From: Streptomyces halobius
GTDB taxonomy: Bacteria > Actinomycetota > Actinomycetes > Streptomycetales > Streptomycetaceae
Direction of reading: 5' to 3'
Assembly (NCBI RefSeq): GCF_023277745.1
Contig: NZ_CP086322.1
Location: forward strand, 1,488,001-1,552,000
DNA: 64,000 nucleotides
Shown here: in pieces, positions 36,066 to 43,655 of the stretch
Layout: every line of letters starts with the position of its first letter
How positions within the stretch are numbered: position 1 is the stretch's first letter
The notes under the pieces: model-generated
What the model was told of the DNA's origin: nothing
Database searches by the model: none
The model's input: only the letters and a program-made list of their open reading frames with translations
Position numbers and translations under genes: made by a program

Positions 36066-36797
36066 ATGGCGGACGGTACGGCGGGCGAGGGCGCGGCGGG
36101 CGCGAGCAGGGCGCGGGGGGCGGCAGGGCCGGTGGGTCCTCCTGGTGGGGACGGGCCGGGCGGCCCTCCCGACCCCGCCGGCCCGTACGCCGCCGGCCCC
36201 TGGCGCAACTACTTCCTGATCCTGCTGGACCGCATCCCCACCCCGATCGCGGTGTGCCACGCCGACGGCGAGGTGCTGATCGCCAATCCGGCGATGGCCG
36301 CGCAGTGGGGCGCGGCCCCCGGCCGGCTGCGCGGCCGTAATCTGCTGGATCTGTTCCGGCCACGGGCGAAAGAACAGCTCCACCGGATCGCCGAGGCGGT
36401 ACGGCTGGGGCACCGGTCCCGCTATCCCGTGGAGGTGCACTGGCGGTCCGCCTCCGACGGGTCGGAGCGGGAGGGGGAGCTGACGGTGGATCCGGTCGGT
36501 GACCCTTCGGTACGGCCGCCCGCGCTGCTGGCGCTGCTGCGGGTCCGCGACACCGCACCGCCGCCCGCGCCGCGTGACACGGCCAGCCCCGTGGAGGCCC
36601 GGATCCTGGCGCTGGCCGCCGGGGGCGCGACCACGGCCTCGATCGGCACGGCACTGGGGCTGACGGTGGACGGCGTCAACTACCACCTGACCCGGCTGGC
36701 CCGCCGCTGGCGGGTGCAGGGCCGTACCGCGCTGGTCGCCAGGGCGTACGTCCTGGGCGTGCTGGCACCGGACCGCTGGCCGCCGGCTCCCGCCTGA
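36066..36797 (+). CDS. PAS-domain transcriptional regulator with LuxR-like HTH
   Basis: A 243-residue protein. A Gly/Ala/Pro-rich N-terminal 40 residues lead to a PAS domain (about 48-160: ILLDRIPTPIAVCHADGEVLIANPAMAAQWG) and a C-terminal helix-turn-helix (about 180-235: ALAAGGATTASIGTALGLTVDGVNYHLTRLARRW). It is divergent from the CYP102-type gene, 129 bases apart, and is the likely regulator of it, perhaps sensing a fatty acid, heme or redox state through PAS. The start is uncertain: upstream in-frame codons exist, but ATG 36066 begins the plausible coding composition. Confidence 0.8.
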   Translation: MADGTAGEGAAGASRARGAAGPVGPPGGDGPGGPPDPAGPYAAGPWRNYFLILLDRIPTPIAVCHADGEVLIANPAMAAQWGAAPGRLRGRNLLDLFRPRAKEQLHRIAEAVRLGHRSRYPVEVHWRSASDGSEREGELTVDPVGDPSVRPPALLALLRVRDTAPPPAPRDTASPVEARILALAAGGATTASIGTALGLTVDGVNYHLTRLARRWRVQGRTALVARAYVLGVLAPDRWPPAPA

Positions 36798-36877
36798 GCG
36801 GCCGACGCCGGACACGGCCGGATCCATCCGCCCGGAAGGACGCCGGCGGGCAGGTACGCGGGGTGCACAGGCACCCA

Positions 36878-36984
36878 GGAGCCCGTTCGCCGAAGTCGGG
36901 CCCGCGCTCCCGGCGGGCACGCGGGCACGCGAGAGCCATTTGCCGAAGTCCGGCTCGCCCTCCCGACGGGTGCGCGGGCCCGCG
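36878..36984. repeat. Two imperfect 54-bp direct repeats
   Basis: Copies at 36878-36931 and 36931-36984 share the core TGCCGAAGTC/TCGCCGAAGTC and CTCCCGRCGGG. They lie directly before the universal stress gene. Confidence 0.5.
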
Positions 36985-37013
36985 CGTACCCGGCCAGGAC
37001 TAACCTCCCAGGT

Positions 37014-37475
37014 ATGGAGGAGAACGCAGCCGCGCAGTTCGAGCGCGGAACGGACGGCCCGAAGGTCATCGTCGTCGGCGTCGACGGCTCCGACTCGTCG
37101 TGGCGCGCCGCCGCGTACGCGGCCGGGCTGGCCAGGCGCCAGGCGTCGAAGCTCGTCCTGGTCTACGTCCAGCCGGTGCTGCCGGCCGGAGCGACGATGG
37201 GCGCCCCCGTCGTGGACACGACACAGGAGGTCGCCGATGAGCTGATCGCCGAGTTCCGGCAGGCGACGGAGCGGCTGCAGGGGATCTACGAAGTGCGCTG
37301 GGAGTTCCACACCCTGCGCGGGGACCCGTACAACGGGCTGGTGCAGATGGCCGATGAGCTGAAGGCCGACGCGGTGGTGGTCGGCGCCTCGGAGTCGGCC
37401 GGGCACCGCATCATGGGGTCGGTCGCGGTCCGCCTGGTCAAGGCCGGACGCTGGCCGGTCACCGTCGTCCCGTAG
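37014..37475 (+). CDS. Universal stress protein (UspA family)
   Basis: A 153-residue single-domain USP. IIVVGVDGSDSSWRA-type start (VIVVGVDGSDSS) and the C-terminal GASESAGHRIMGSVAVRLVKAGRWPVTVVP give the ATP-binding pattern of the nucleotide-binding subgroup. It is probably stress-induced. It is followed by a dodecin gene about 108 bases on, possibly in the same transcript. Confidence 0.9.
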   Translation: MEENAAAQFERGTDGPKVIVVGVDGSDSSWRAAAYAAGLARRQASKLVLVYVQPVLPAGATMGAPVVDTTQEVADELIAEFRQATERLQGIYEVRWEFHTLRGDPYNGLVQMADELKADAVVVGASESAGHRIMGSVAVRLVKAGRWPVTVVP

Positions 37476-37582
37476 GTGTGTCCCCCGGGATGCCCGCCCG
37501 CCGCTCCGCTGGTGGGGCCCGCCGCCCTGAGGCACGGTGGAAGGTGGACGGGCGGAGCGCCGCCCTGGCGAGGGGAGACACC

Positions 37583-37798
37583 GTGACCGACCGCACCTAC
37601 CGCGTGACCGAGATCGTGGGCACGTCCCAGCAGAGCATGGACGCCGCGATCCGCAATGGCATCGAGCGCGCGTCGGATACGCTGCGCTACCTGGACTGGT
37701 TCGAGGTCACCCAGATCCGCGGGCATCTCGTCGACGGCGAAATCGATCACTATCAAGTCGGCCTGAAGGTCGGATTCCGGCTGGAGGATGTCGGGTGA
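37583..37798 (+). CDS. Dodecin family protein
   Basis: A 71-residue protein that forms hollow dodecamers storing flavin or CoA. RVTEIVGTSQQSMDAAIRNGIERAS and the Trp of LDWFEVTQIRGHL, which stacks on flavin, are the family features. The GTG start follows AGGGGAG by 5 bases. The frame is shorter than one might expect because upstream in-frame sequence is spacer. Confidence 0.92.
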   Translation: MTDRTYRVTEIVGTSQQSMDAAIRNGIERASDTLRYLDWFEVTQIRGHLVDGEIDHYQVGLKVGFRLEDVG

Positions 37799-37937
37799 GG
37801 CGTTTCCGGCCCTGGCATATCCCGGAACTCGTTCATATTTTCTAGGGAGTCGCCTTCCGGAAGCAGCCGCCAAAGGGTCATGATGATCCGCCGTCGGACG
37901 AACGACGGAGCGTACGAAACGTACGAAGGGATCACCC

Positions 37938-39416
37938 ATGCGGCTGCGCGCGGGACAGGGCGTATTACGCCGGAAGCCGATCGAACACATCGAGGAGCCG
38001 GAAGGCGCGGCGAGCCAGCAGCTCACCCGGGTGCTCGGGCTGTGGCAACTGACCGCCATCGGCGTCGGCGGCATCATCGGCGCGGGCATCTTCACCCTCG
38101 CGGGCACCGTCGCGAACGGGAAGGCGGGCCCCGCGGTCCTGCTCTCCTTCCTCATCGCAGGCGTGGCGAGCGCCGCGGCGGCCTTTTCTTACGCCGAATT
38201 CGCCGGGCTGATCCCGAAGGCGGGGTCGGCCTACACCTATGGCTACGCGGTCCTCGGCGAACTGGCCGGCTGGTTCATCGGCTGGGATCTGCTGCTGGAG
38301 TACACCGCGATCGTGGCGGTGGTCGCGATCGGCATCTCCGGGTACTTCAACTTTCTGCTCGGCGAGCTGGGCGCCGAACTGCCCGCCTGGATGCTGGGCG
38401 CGCCGGGAACCGGTGACGGCCACCGGGTGGACCTCTTCGCGGCGTTGCTCTGCCTGTTGATCGCGTATCTGCTGACCCTGGGCATCAAGAACGCCGCGCG
38501 TTTCGAGACGGTCGTGGTGGTCCTGAAGGTCCTGGTGGTCCTGCTGGTGATCGGGGTCGGCTTCTTCCACATCAAGTCCGGGAACTACGAGCCGTTCTTC
38601 CCGTTCGGGGTGACCGGTGCGTTCACCGGCGCGGCGACCGTGTTCTTCGCGGTCTTCGGCTATGACGCGATGAGCACCGCGGCCGAGGAGTCCAAGGACG
38701 CCCAGCGCCATATGCCGAAGGCGATCGTGTACTCGCTGGCGATCTCGATGGTGCTGTACGTGCTGGCCTGCCTGGTCCTGACGGGTATGCAGAACTACAC
38801 GGACATCGACCCGGAGAGCGGCTTCTCGTCGGCGTTCAAGTCGGTGGGCCTGAGCGGCCTCGCGGATGTCATCGCGGTCGGCGCGATCATCGGCATCCTG
38901 ACCGTCATGTTCACCTTCATGCTCGGTGTGACCCGGGTGTGGTTCTCGATGAGCCGGGACGGGCTGCTGCCGAAGTGGTTCGCCAAGACCAGCCCCAAGC
39001 GGCATGTGCCGACCCGGGTGACCTGGATCGTCGGCGCCGCCTCGGCCGTGATCGCGGGGTTCCTGCCGATCGCCGAGGCCGCCGAACTGACCAACATCGG
39101 CATTCTGCTGGCGTTCGTGGTCGTCTGCATCGCGGTGATCGTGCTCCGCTACAAGCGGCCCGAACTGCCGCGGTCGTTCCGTACACCGGGGATGCCGGTG
39201 GTGCCGGCAATCGGTGTGTGCTTCTCGATCTGGCTGATCACGTTCCTGCAGTGGCAGACCTGGGTGCGCTTCGCGCTGTGGTTCGCCGTCGGCCTGGTCG
39301 TCTACTTCGCGTACTCCTACCGGCGCTCCGAAATGGCCAAGGCGGAGCGTGAGAACGCGGACGCGGGGGACGCGGACGCGGGGGACGCGGACGCGGGGGA
39401 CGCCGAGGGACGGTAG
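37938..39416 (+). CDS. APC-family amino acid permease
   Basis: A 492-residue permease with 12 helices. GVGGIIGAGIFTLAG in helix 1 is the APC signature, and FFAVFGYDAMSTAAEESKDAQRHMPKAIVYSL is the cationic amino acid transporter-like block. It may carry lysine, arginine or other cations. The ATG has AAGGGA before it, in a leader with two CGTACG direct repeats and a CCGTCG/CGACGG hairpin. The C-terminal tail ends in a three-fold Ala-Asp-Ala-Gly-Asp repeat from a 15-bp tandem repeat. Confidence 0.92.
   Translation: MRLRAGQGVLRRKPIEHIEEPEGAASQQLTRVLGLWQLTAIGVGGIIGAGIFTLAGTVANGKAGPAVLLSFLIAGVASAAAAFSYAEFAGLIPKAGSAYTYGYAVLGELAGWFIGWDLLLEYTAIVAVVAIGISGYFNFLLGELGAELPAWMLGAPGTGDGHRVDLFAALLCLLIAYLLTLGIKNAARFETVVVVLKVLVVLLVIGVGFFHIKSGNYEPFFPFGVTGAFTGAATVFFAVFGYDAMSTAAEESKDAQRHMPKAIVYSLAISMVLYVLACLVLTGMQNYTDIDPESGFSSAFKSVGLSGLADVIAVGAIIGILTVMFTFMLGVTRVWFSMSRDGLLPKWFAKTSPKRHVPTRVTWIVGAASAVIAGFLPIAEAAELTNIGILLAFVVVCIAVIVLRYKRPELPRSFRTPGMPVVPAIGVCFSIWLITFLQWQTWVRFALWFAVGLVVYFAYSYRRSEMAKAERENADAGDADAGDADAGDAEGR
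39357..39401 (+). repeat. 15-bp tandem repeat in permease tail
   Basis: Three perfect copies of GCGGACGCGGGGGAC, in frame, code for Ala-Asp-Ala-Gly-Asp repeats. Length variation would leave the frame intact. Confidence 0.85.
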
Positions 39417-39424
39417 TGGCTGCG

Positions 39425-39465
39425 GGGCGGCGCCGTTCGCTCACGCGCGCTCTCAGGCGCCGCCC
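39425..39465. terminator. Bidirectional hairpin
   Basis: GGGCGGCGCC (39425-39434) and its perfect complement (39456-39465) bracket a 21-base loop between the convergent permease and small secreted gene. Confidence 0.55.
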
Positions 39466-39506
39466 TCTGAATCAGGACCTCGGCTCTCCTGCTTCCCGAC
39501 AGCGCG

Positions 39507-39974
39507 TCAGAACACGAACGGGCCCGGGGACTGTGCGGAGGTGGCCTCGCACGTCACCGTGGTACCGAGCACCACGACCTGGAGCGAGGTGGCCTCCAGG
39601 CTGTCGCCCGCGGCGACGGTGCCGCTGAGCGGCCCGGTGGAGACTGCGCTGCCGGCCGGGATCGCCGGGTTGGCGCTGCCGCTGAACTCCGTCGTCCCGG
39701 AGCCGTTCTTGGTGAGCGTGAGCGTGGAGGTGACCGAGTTCGCGGCGATGTCGATGGGCGAGGTGATGGCCGAGGTGGACACGTCGATGGTCGCGGCCGT
39801 CCCGTCCTGGGCCGCGGTGAGCGTCGCCGTACCCGAGCCGTAGCTGCCGCAGTCGAAGGAGAGGGTCGCGGTGTCCGGTGTCACCGCTGCGGCGGCCGGC
39901 GCCATGCCGAGGGTGCCCGCCAAGGCTATGCCGATGCCGAGTACCGTGCCGGTTCCGAGCGTGCCGTGTCTCAT
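39507..39974 (-). CDS. Small secreted protein
   Basis: A 155-residue exported protein. Signal peptide MRHGTLGTGTVLGIGIALAGTLG is cut near AAAA-V (residue 30). The mature part is rich in Thr, Ser and Ala with two cysteines (FDCGSYG and TCEATS) that could form a disulfide, and looks all-beta. It is a type often found in streptomycetes with no known function. It is a single gene. Confidence 0.75.
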   Translation of the reverse strand: MRHGTLGTGTVLGIGIALAGTLGMAPAAAAVTPDTATLSFDCGSYGSGTATLTAAQDGTAATIDVSTSAITSPIDIAANSVTSTLTLTKNGSGTTEFSGSANPAIPAGSAVSTGPLSGTVAAGDSLEATSLQVVVLGTTVTCEATSAQSPGPFVF

Positions 39975-40298
39975 GGGGGTACCGCCTTCGTGAGGGGGGT
40001 TGCAGGCCCGTGGGCACCGGCTTGCCGAGCACGATCGAGGGGGCGGGCGACCACGCGGGGGCCGCGGCTCGGACCCCGTGCCGACCATGGATCAGGTAGC
40101 GGTCCGGTGGGACCTGTGGTGACCTGACGGCCGGTCAGCGACCTGAATCGCTGACCATTGAGACACGCGGCCCTGAAGAGAGCAAGTCGGACGCCGCATG
40201 ATTTTTGGCGCCCCACTCCCTCCGTCAGGGACTCGCGGCGCGATCGGCGCGCCGCCCCTTGACGCGCACCTGACCTACACCAAGAATGAGCGCGTTCT

Positions 40299-40310
40299 GA
40301 CAACGTTGTC
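40299..40310. promoter_or_regulatory. LacI-type operator upstream of GH92 gene
   Basis: GACAACGTTGTC is a perfect 12-bp palindrome with the central CG typical of LacI-family sites. It sits about 97 bases before the mannosidase start. Behind it lie short GCTGTSGTCGG-like direct repeats (40310-40380). The rest of the 432-base gap shows no gene. Confidence 0.6.
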
Positions 40311-40406
40311 TGCTGTGATCGGCTGTCGTCGGCTGTGATGGACTGTCGTCTCCCGCTGTCGGCCGTTGTCACCCGCCGTCGGCTCACGCACACCGGAGGC
40401 CCGCCC

Positions 40407-42788
40407 ATGCCATGGCTCAGACGCACCCGGTCGCGCACCGCGGGCGTGATGCTGGCCGCCGCGCTCATCGGCGGAGCGCTCACCGCCCCCGCCGCGCGGG
40501 CGGACTCGCCCGGCGGTCCGCTCACCGACCTGGTCAACCCGTTCATCGGCAGCCGGAACGAGGGCAACACCTACCCGGGTGCCGCGGTCCCGTTCGGCAT
40601 GGTGCAGCTCTCCCCCGACACCGGCCACACCACCGGCTACGGCTACGACGACGACCGCATCCGAGGCTTCAGCTCGGTGCACATCTCCGGTGTCGGCTGC
40701 GGACTCGGCGGTGATCTGCCGGTGCTGCCCACCACCGGCGACATCACCGAGACCGACTATGCGAAGTACGCGGCCCGCTACAGCCATGACGTCGAGTCGG
40801 CCCGCCCCGGCTACTACCGGGTGGGCCTGGCGTCGTACGGCGGAATCACCGCCGAGCTCACCGCGACCGCCCGTACCGGCAAGCAGCGCTACACCTTCCC
40901 GGCCACCGACAAGGCCAATGTGCTGCTCAACACCGGCCAGTCACTGCACAAAACGGTCTCCACACGGGTCGAGGTGCTGGATTCGCGCACCATCCGTACC
41001 GCCATCACCGGCCGGGGCTTCTGTCAGGACACCAGGCCGTACACGGTCTACACGATCACCCGCTTCGACCGGCCGTTCACGTCGTACGGGACCTGGGACG
41101 GCGACACGGTGACGCCCGGGTCCAAGGACTCCACGGCCACCGGACGGCACGGTGCCTATGCCCGTTTCGACACCCGCGAGGACCGTACGGTCGAGGCGAC
41201 CACCGCCCTCAGTTACGTGGACGCGGCCGGCGCGGCCCGCAATCTGCGTGCCGAGGGCGGCCGTTCCTTCGAGCGTACGAAGGCCGCCGCGAACGCCGCC
41301 TGGGAGCGGCGGCTGAACCTGGTGCGGACACAGGGCGGCGACAAGACGCTGCGCCGGACCTTCTACTCCTCGCTCTACCGGTCGTTCCTCGCGCCGAATA
41401 TCGGCAGTGATGTGGACGGGCGCTACACGGGCTGGGACCAGAAGATCCACCGGGCCGAGGGCTTCACCTACTACCAGAACTGGTCACTGTGGGACACCTA
41501 CCGCACGCAGGCGCAGCTGCTGGCCCTGCTCGCGCCGCGCGAGTCCCGCGATATGGCGCTGTCGGTGCTGCGGATCGACAAGGAGGGCGGCTGGCTGCCC
41601 AAGTGGGGCTACGGCACGGTCGAGACGAACATCATGACCGGCGATCCGGTCACGCCGTTCCTCACCAATGCCTATCAGCAAGGATTGTTGAGGGGGCATG
41701 AGGAGGAGGCGTACGCGGCGCTGAAGAAGAACGCCGACGGGGTGCCGCCGCCCGATTCACCCGCTGTCGGGCGGGAGGCCAACCTCCAATATATGAAGCA
41801 CGGTTTCGTCCCGTACATCAAGGGCCGTGAGCATGCGAAACCCGGGGACTCCGACTTCGACCACGGGGCTTCGGCGACCCTCGAATACGCCCTGTCGGAT
41901 GCCATGCTGGCGCAGATGGCCCGCGATCTGGGACATACGGCGGACGCCGACCGGTATGCGGCCCGTGCGCAGAACTACCGCACCATCTTCGACCGTTCGA
42001 CGGGGTTCTCCCGGGCCCGCGACGAGAAGGGCGCCTTCACCGGACCCGCCGATCCGGCCGAGAGCGAGGGTTTCCACGAGGGCACGTCCTGGCAGTACCA
42101 GTGGCTGGTGCCACAGGATCTGCCGGGGATGCTGAAGCTGATCGGCGGCAAGGACAGGGCTGATGAGCGGCTCGACTCCTTCTTCGCCTACGAGCAGTTG
42201 CGGAAGGATCCGGAGAAGACGGCGCGTGAGGTGTGGGTCAACGGCCCGTACGACTACTACAACGCGGACAAGTACAACCCGCAGAACGAGCCCGATCTGA
42301 TCGCCCCGTACACCTACCTCTCCACCGGCCGGCCCTGGAAGACGACGGACGTGGTGCATGCGGCACTGACCCTCTTCACCGACACCCCCTCGGGTATGAC
42401 CGGGAACGACGATCTGGGCACCATGTCGGCCTGGATGGTGCTCTCCTCGATCGGGGTGTTCCCCGTGCAGCCGGGGACCGACAGCTGGGGGCTGAGCACA
42501 CCGGTCTTCGACCGCGTGGACCTGACGCTTGATCAGCACTTCTACCCCTCCGGGCGCTTCACCCTCACCGCACCCGGTACGTCGGACGTCGACCACTACC
42601 TCCAGTCCGTCAGCCTGGACGGTACCCATTGGGACCGGACGTATCTGACCACCGACGATCTCCGCTCGGGCCGCGAACTGGCCTTCTCCGTGGGCCCGAA
42701 GCCGTCCGGCTGGGGCACCGGCGACGGAGCCGCGCCACCGCCGGTGGGTTCGTCAGCCGGAGAGCAGCAGCCCGACGGCCGGAGCTGA
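40407..42788 (+). CDS. Secreted GH92-family alpha-mannosidase
   Basis: A 793-residue exported glycosidase with signal peptide (residues 1-32). VNPFIGSRNEGNTYPGAAVPFGMVQLSPDTG opens the N-terminal beta domain. WDTYRTQAQLLALLAPRESRDMALSVL, HGASATLEYALSDAML and GNDDLGTMSAWMVLSSIGVFPVQPG are GH92 blocks of the catalytic barrel. These Ca2+-dependent enzymes trim alpha-1,2 or other mannosides of N-glycans. The ATG at 40407 has GGAGG before it. It is probably regulated by the palindrome upstream. It is a single gene followed by a GntR remnant. Confidence 0.93.
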   Translation: MPWLRRTRSRTAGVMLAAALIGGALTAPAARADSPGGPLTDLVNPFIGSRNEGNTYPGAAVPFGMVQLSPDTGHTTGYGYDDDRIRGFSSVHISGVGCGLGGDLPVLPTTGDITETDYAKYAARYSHDVESARPGYYRVGLASYGGITAELTATARTGKQRYTFPATDKANVLLNTGQSLHKTVSTRVEVLDSRTIRTAITGRGFCQDTRPYTVYTITRFDRPFTSYGTWDGDTVTPGSKDSTATGRHGAYARFDTREDRTVEATTALSYVDAAGAARNLRAEGGRSFERTKAAANAAWERRLNLVRTQGGDKTLRRTFYSSLYRSFLAPNIGSDVDGRYTGWDQKIHRAEGFTYYQNWSLWDTYRTQAQLLALLAPRESRDMALSVLRIDKEGGWLPKWGYGTVETNIMTGDPVTPFLTNAYQQGLLRGHEEEAYAALKKNADGVPPPDSPAVGREANLQYMKHGFVPYIKGREHAKPGDSDFDHGASATLEYALSDAMLAQMARDLGHTADADRYAARAQNYRTIFDRSTGFSRARDEKGAFTGPADPAESEGFHEGTSWQYQWLVPQDLPGMLKLIGGKDRADERLDSFFAYEQLRKDPEKTAREVWVNGPYDYYNADKYNPQNEPDLIAPYTYLSTGRPWKTTDVVHAALTLFTDTPSGMTGNDDLGTMSAWMVLSSIGVFPVQPGTDSWGLSTPVFDRVDLTLDQHFYPSGRFTLTAPGTSDVDHYLQSVSLDGTHWDRTYLTTDDLRSGRELAFSVGPKPSGWGTGDGAAPPPVGSSAGEQQPDGRS

Positions 42789-42794
42789 GATCAC

Positions 42795-42980
42795 CGGCGC
42801 GGAGATCAGCGCGGCGGCGGCCCATCCCCGGTGGGCCGATCGACACAGTGGCGGCAGCCACCTGCCACTGACCCGAGAGCTCACGGTTCGTCGGCAGCTT
42901 CGCGCCTGGCTCCAGGTCGCCCGACAGGATCCGCTCCCGGAAGTGATCCGTGATCTTCGGAACGTTTTCTGATTGGCCAT
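42795..42980 (-). pseudogene. GntR-family regulator remnant
   Basis: The start MANQK-TF is followed, after a one-base shift, by KITDHFRERILSGDLEPGA and KLPTNRELSGQWQVAAATVS, a GntR winged-helix N-terminus. After another break the frame gives only low-complexity sequence. The sensor domain is absent. It is a decayed copy of a regulator usually paired with the small gene on its left flank. Confidence 0.75.
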
Positions 42981-43251
42981 TACCCGTTCTCCTCACGGGA
43001 GTTGGGTCCTGACGTCGCTCGGCACACCAGTGCACTGGGAACCGTGGCGGAGGACCTGCCCAGGACCTCCCATCGAGCTGCCGCCGGACGGCTTGCTCTT
43101 GGAGGGCGATCCGGTCACCGGCTGCAAAGTGTGCAGCGCGCTGGACCTCCGGCGCCGGGAAGCACAGGCGCGAAGTGACAGGGCGGCTGCCTGTGCTGCC
43201 GCCCGGGAGATCCGGAACCACAGGCGTGGGCACGTCGGAGGCGCGATGTGA
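42973..43251 (+). CDS. Small hypothetical protein with CxxC motif
   Basis: A frame of up to 92 residues containing PVHWEPWRRTCPGPPIELPPDGL and GCKVCSALDLRRREAQ, then AAREIRNHRRGH. The Trp-Glu-Pro-Trp and Cys-x-x-Cys pattern resembles small streptomycete proteins often encoded next to GntR or integrative-element genes. No ATG or GTG is in place; the only early start is a TTG that overlaps the GntR remnant. The gene may be a start-less decayed copy. I do not know its function. Confidence 0.5.
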   Translation: MAITRSPHGSWVLTSLGTPVHWEPWRRTCPGPPIELPPDGLLLEGDPVTGCKVCSALDLRRREAQARSDRAAACAAAREIRNHRRGHVGGAM

Positions 43252-43429
43252 ACCCGCCGGAGTTGTTCGCACCGGACGCCACCGGCGGGCTCAACGCCGG
43301 CGGATCCGAGGGGGGTGGACGGGGTTCGCCGGGCGACTGGATGTGCGCTCCGGAGTGGTGTCCATCCCGCAGGAGGCGAAGGTGTGTGCCGCCGTGCCCG
43401 TTCCCGTGCACCACATGCCGTGCGACCGG

Positions 43430-43635
43430 TCGGCAATGGGCGTCCGGCCGCCGGGCACCAGTGGGCAGCATGGCTCACGCGGCCGGCCATCCCTCGCGTG
43501 GCCCCTGCGAGCGAGGACTTGCCCGATCCGGACATCCCCGGTGAACGTGACCAGCGCGTTCCTCGGGATGTCCGCATCGATACCGCGGAGGCTGTGCTCA
43601 CGGGCGCCGCGTACCCGTACGTACGAGCCGGTCAT
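43430..43635 (-). pseudogene. UvrA-like ATPase N-terminal remnant
   Basis: The start MTGSYVRVRGAREHSLRGIDADIPRNALVTFTG is the N-terminus of a UvrA-type (self-resistance) ABC ATPase. A one-base insertion then shifts into the frame encoding MSGSGKSSLAG, the Walker A loop. Further sequence is unrelated. The rest of the 1800-or-more-bp gene is missing. The 43252-43430 stretch shows nothing recognisable. Confidence 0.75.
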
Positions 43636-43655
43636 GTCTCCCCGATCCGGCCCCC

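Noticed and set aside
41000..42000. Domain of unknown function in the GH92 gene antisense strand
   Set aside because: Antisense frames are shadows; the GH92 reading explains all signal.
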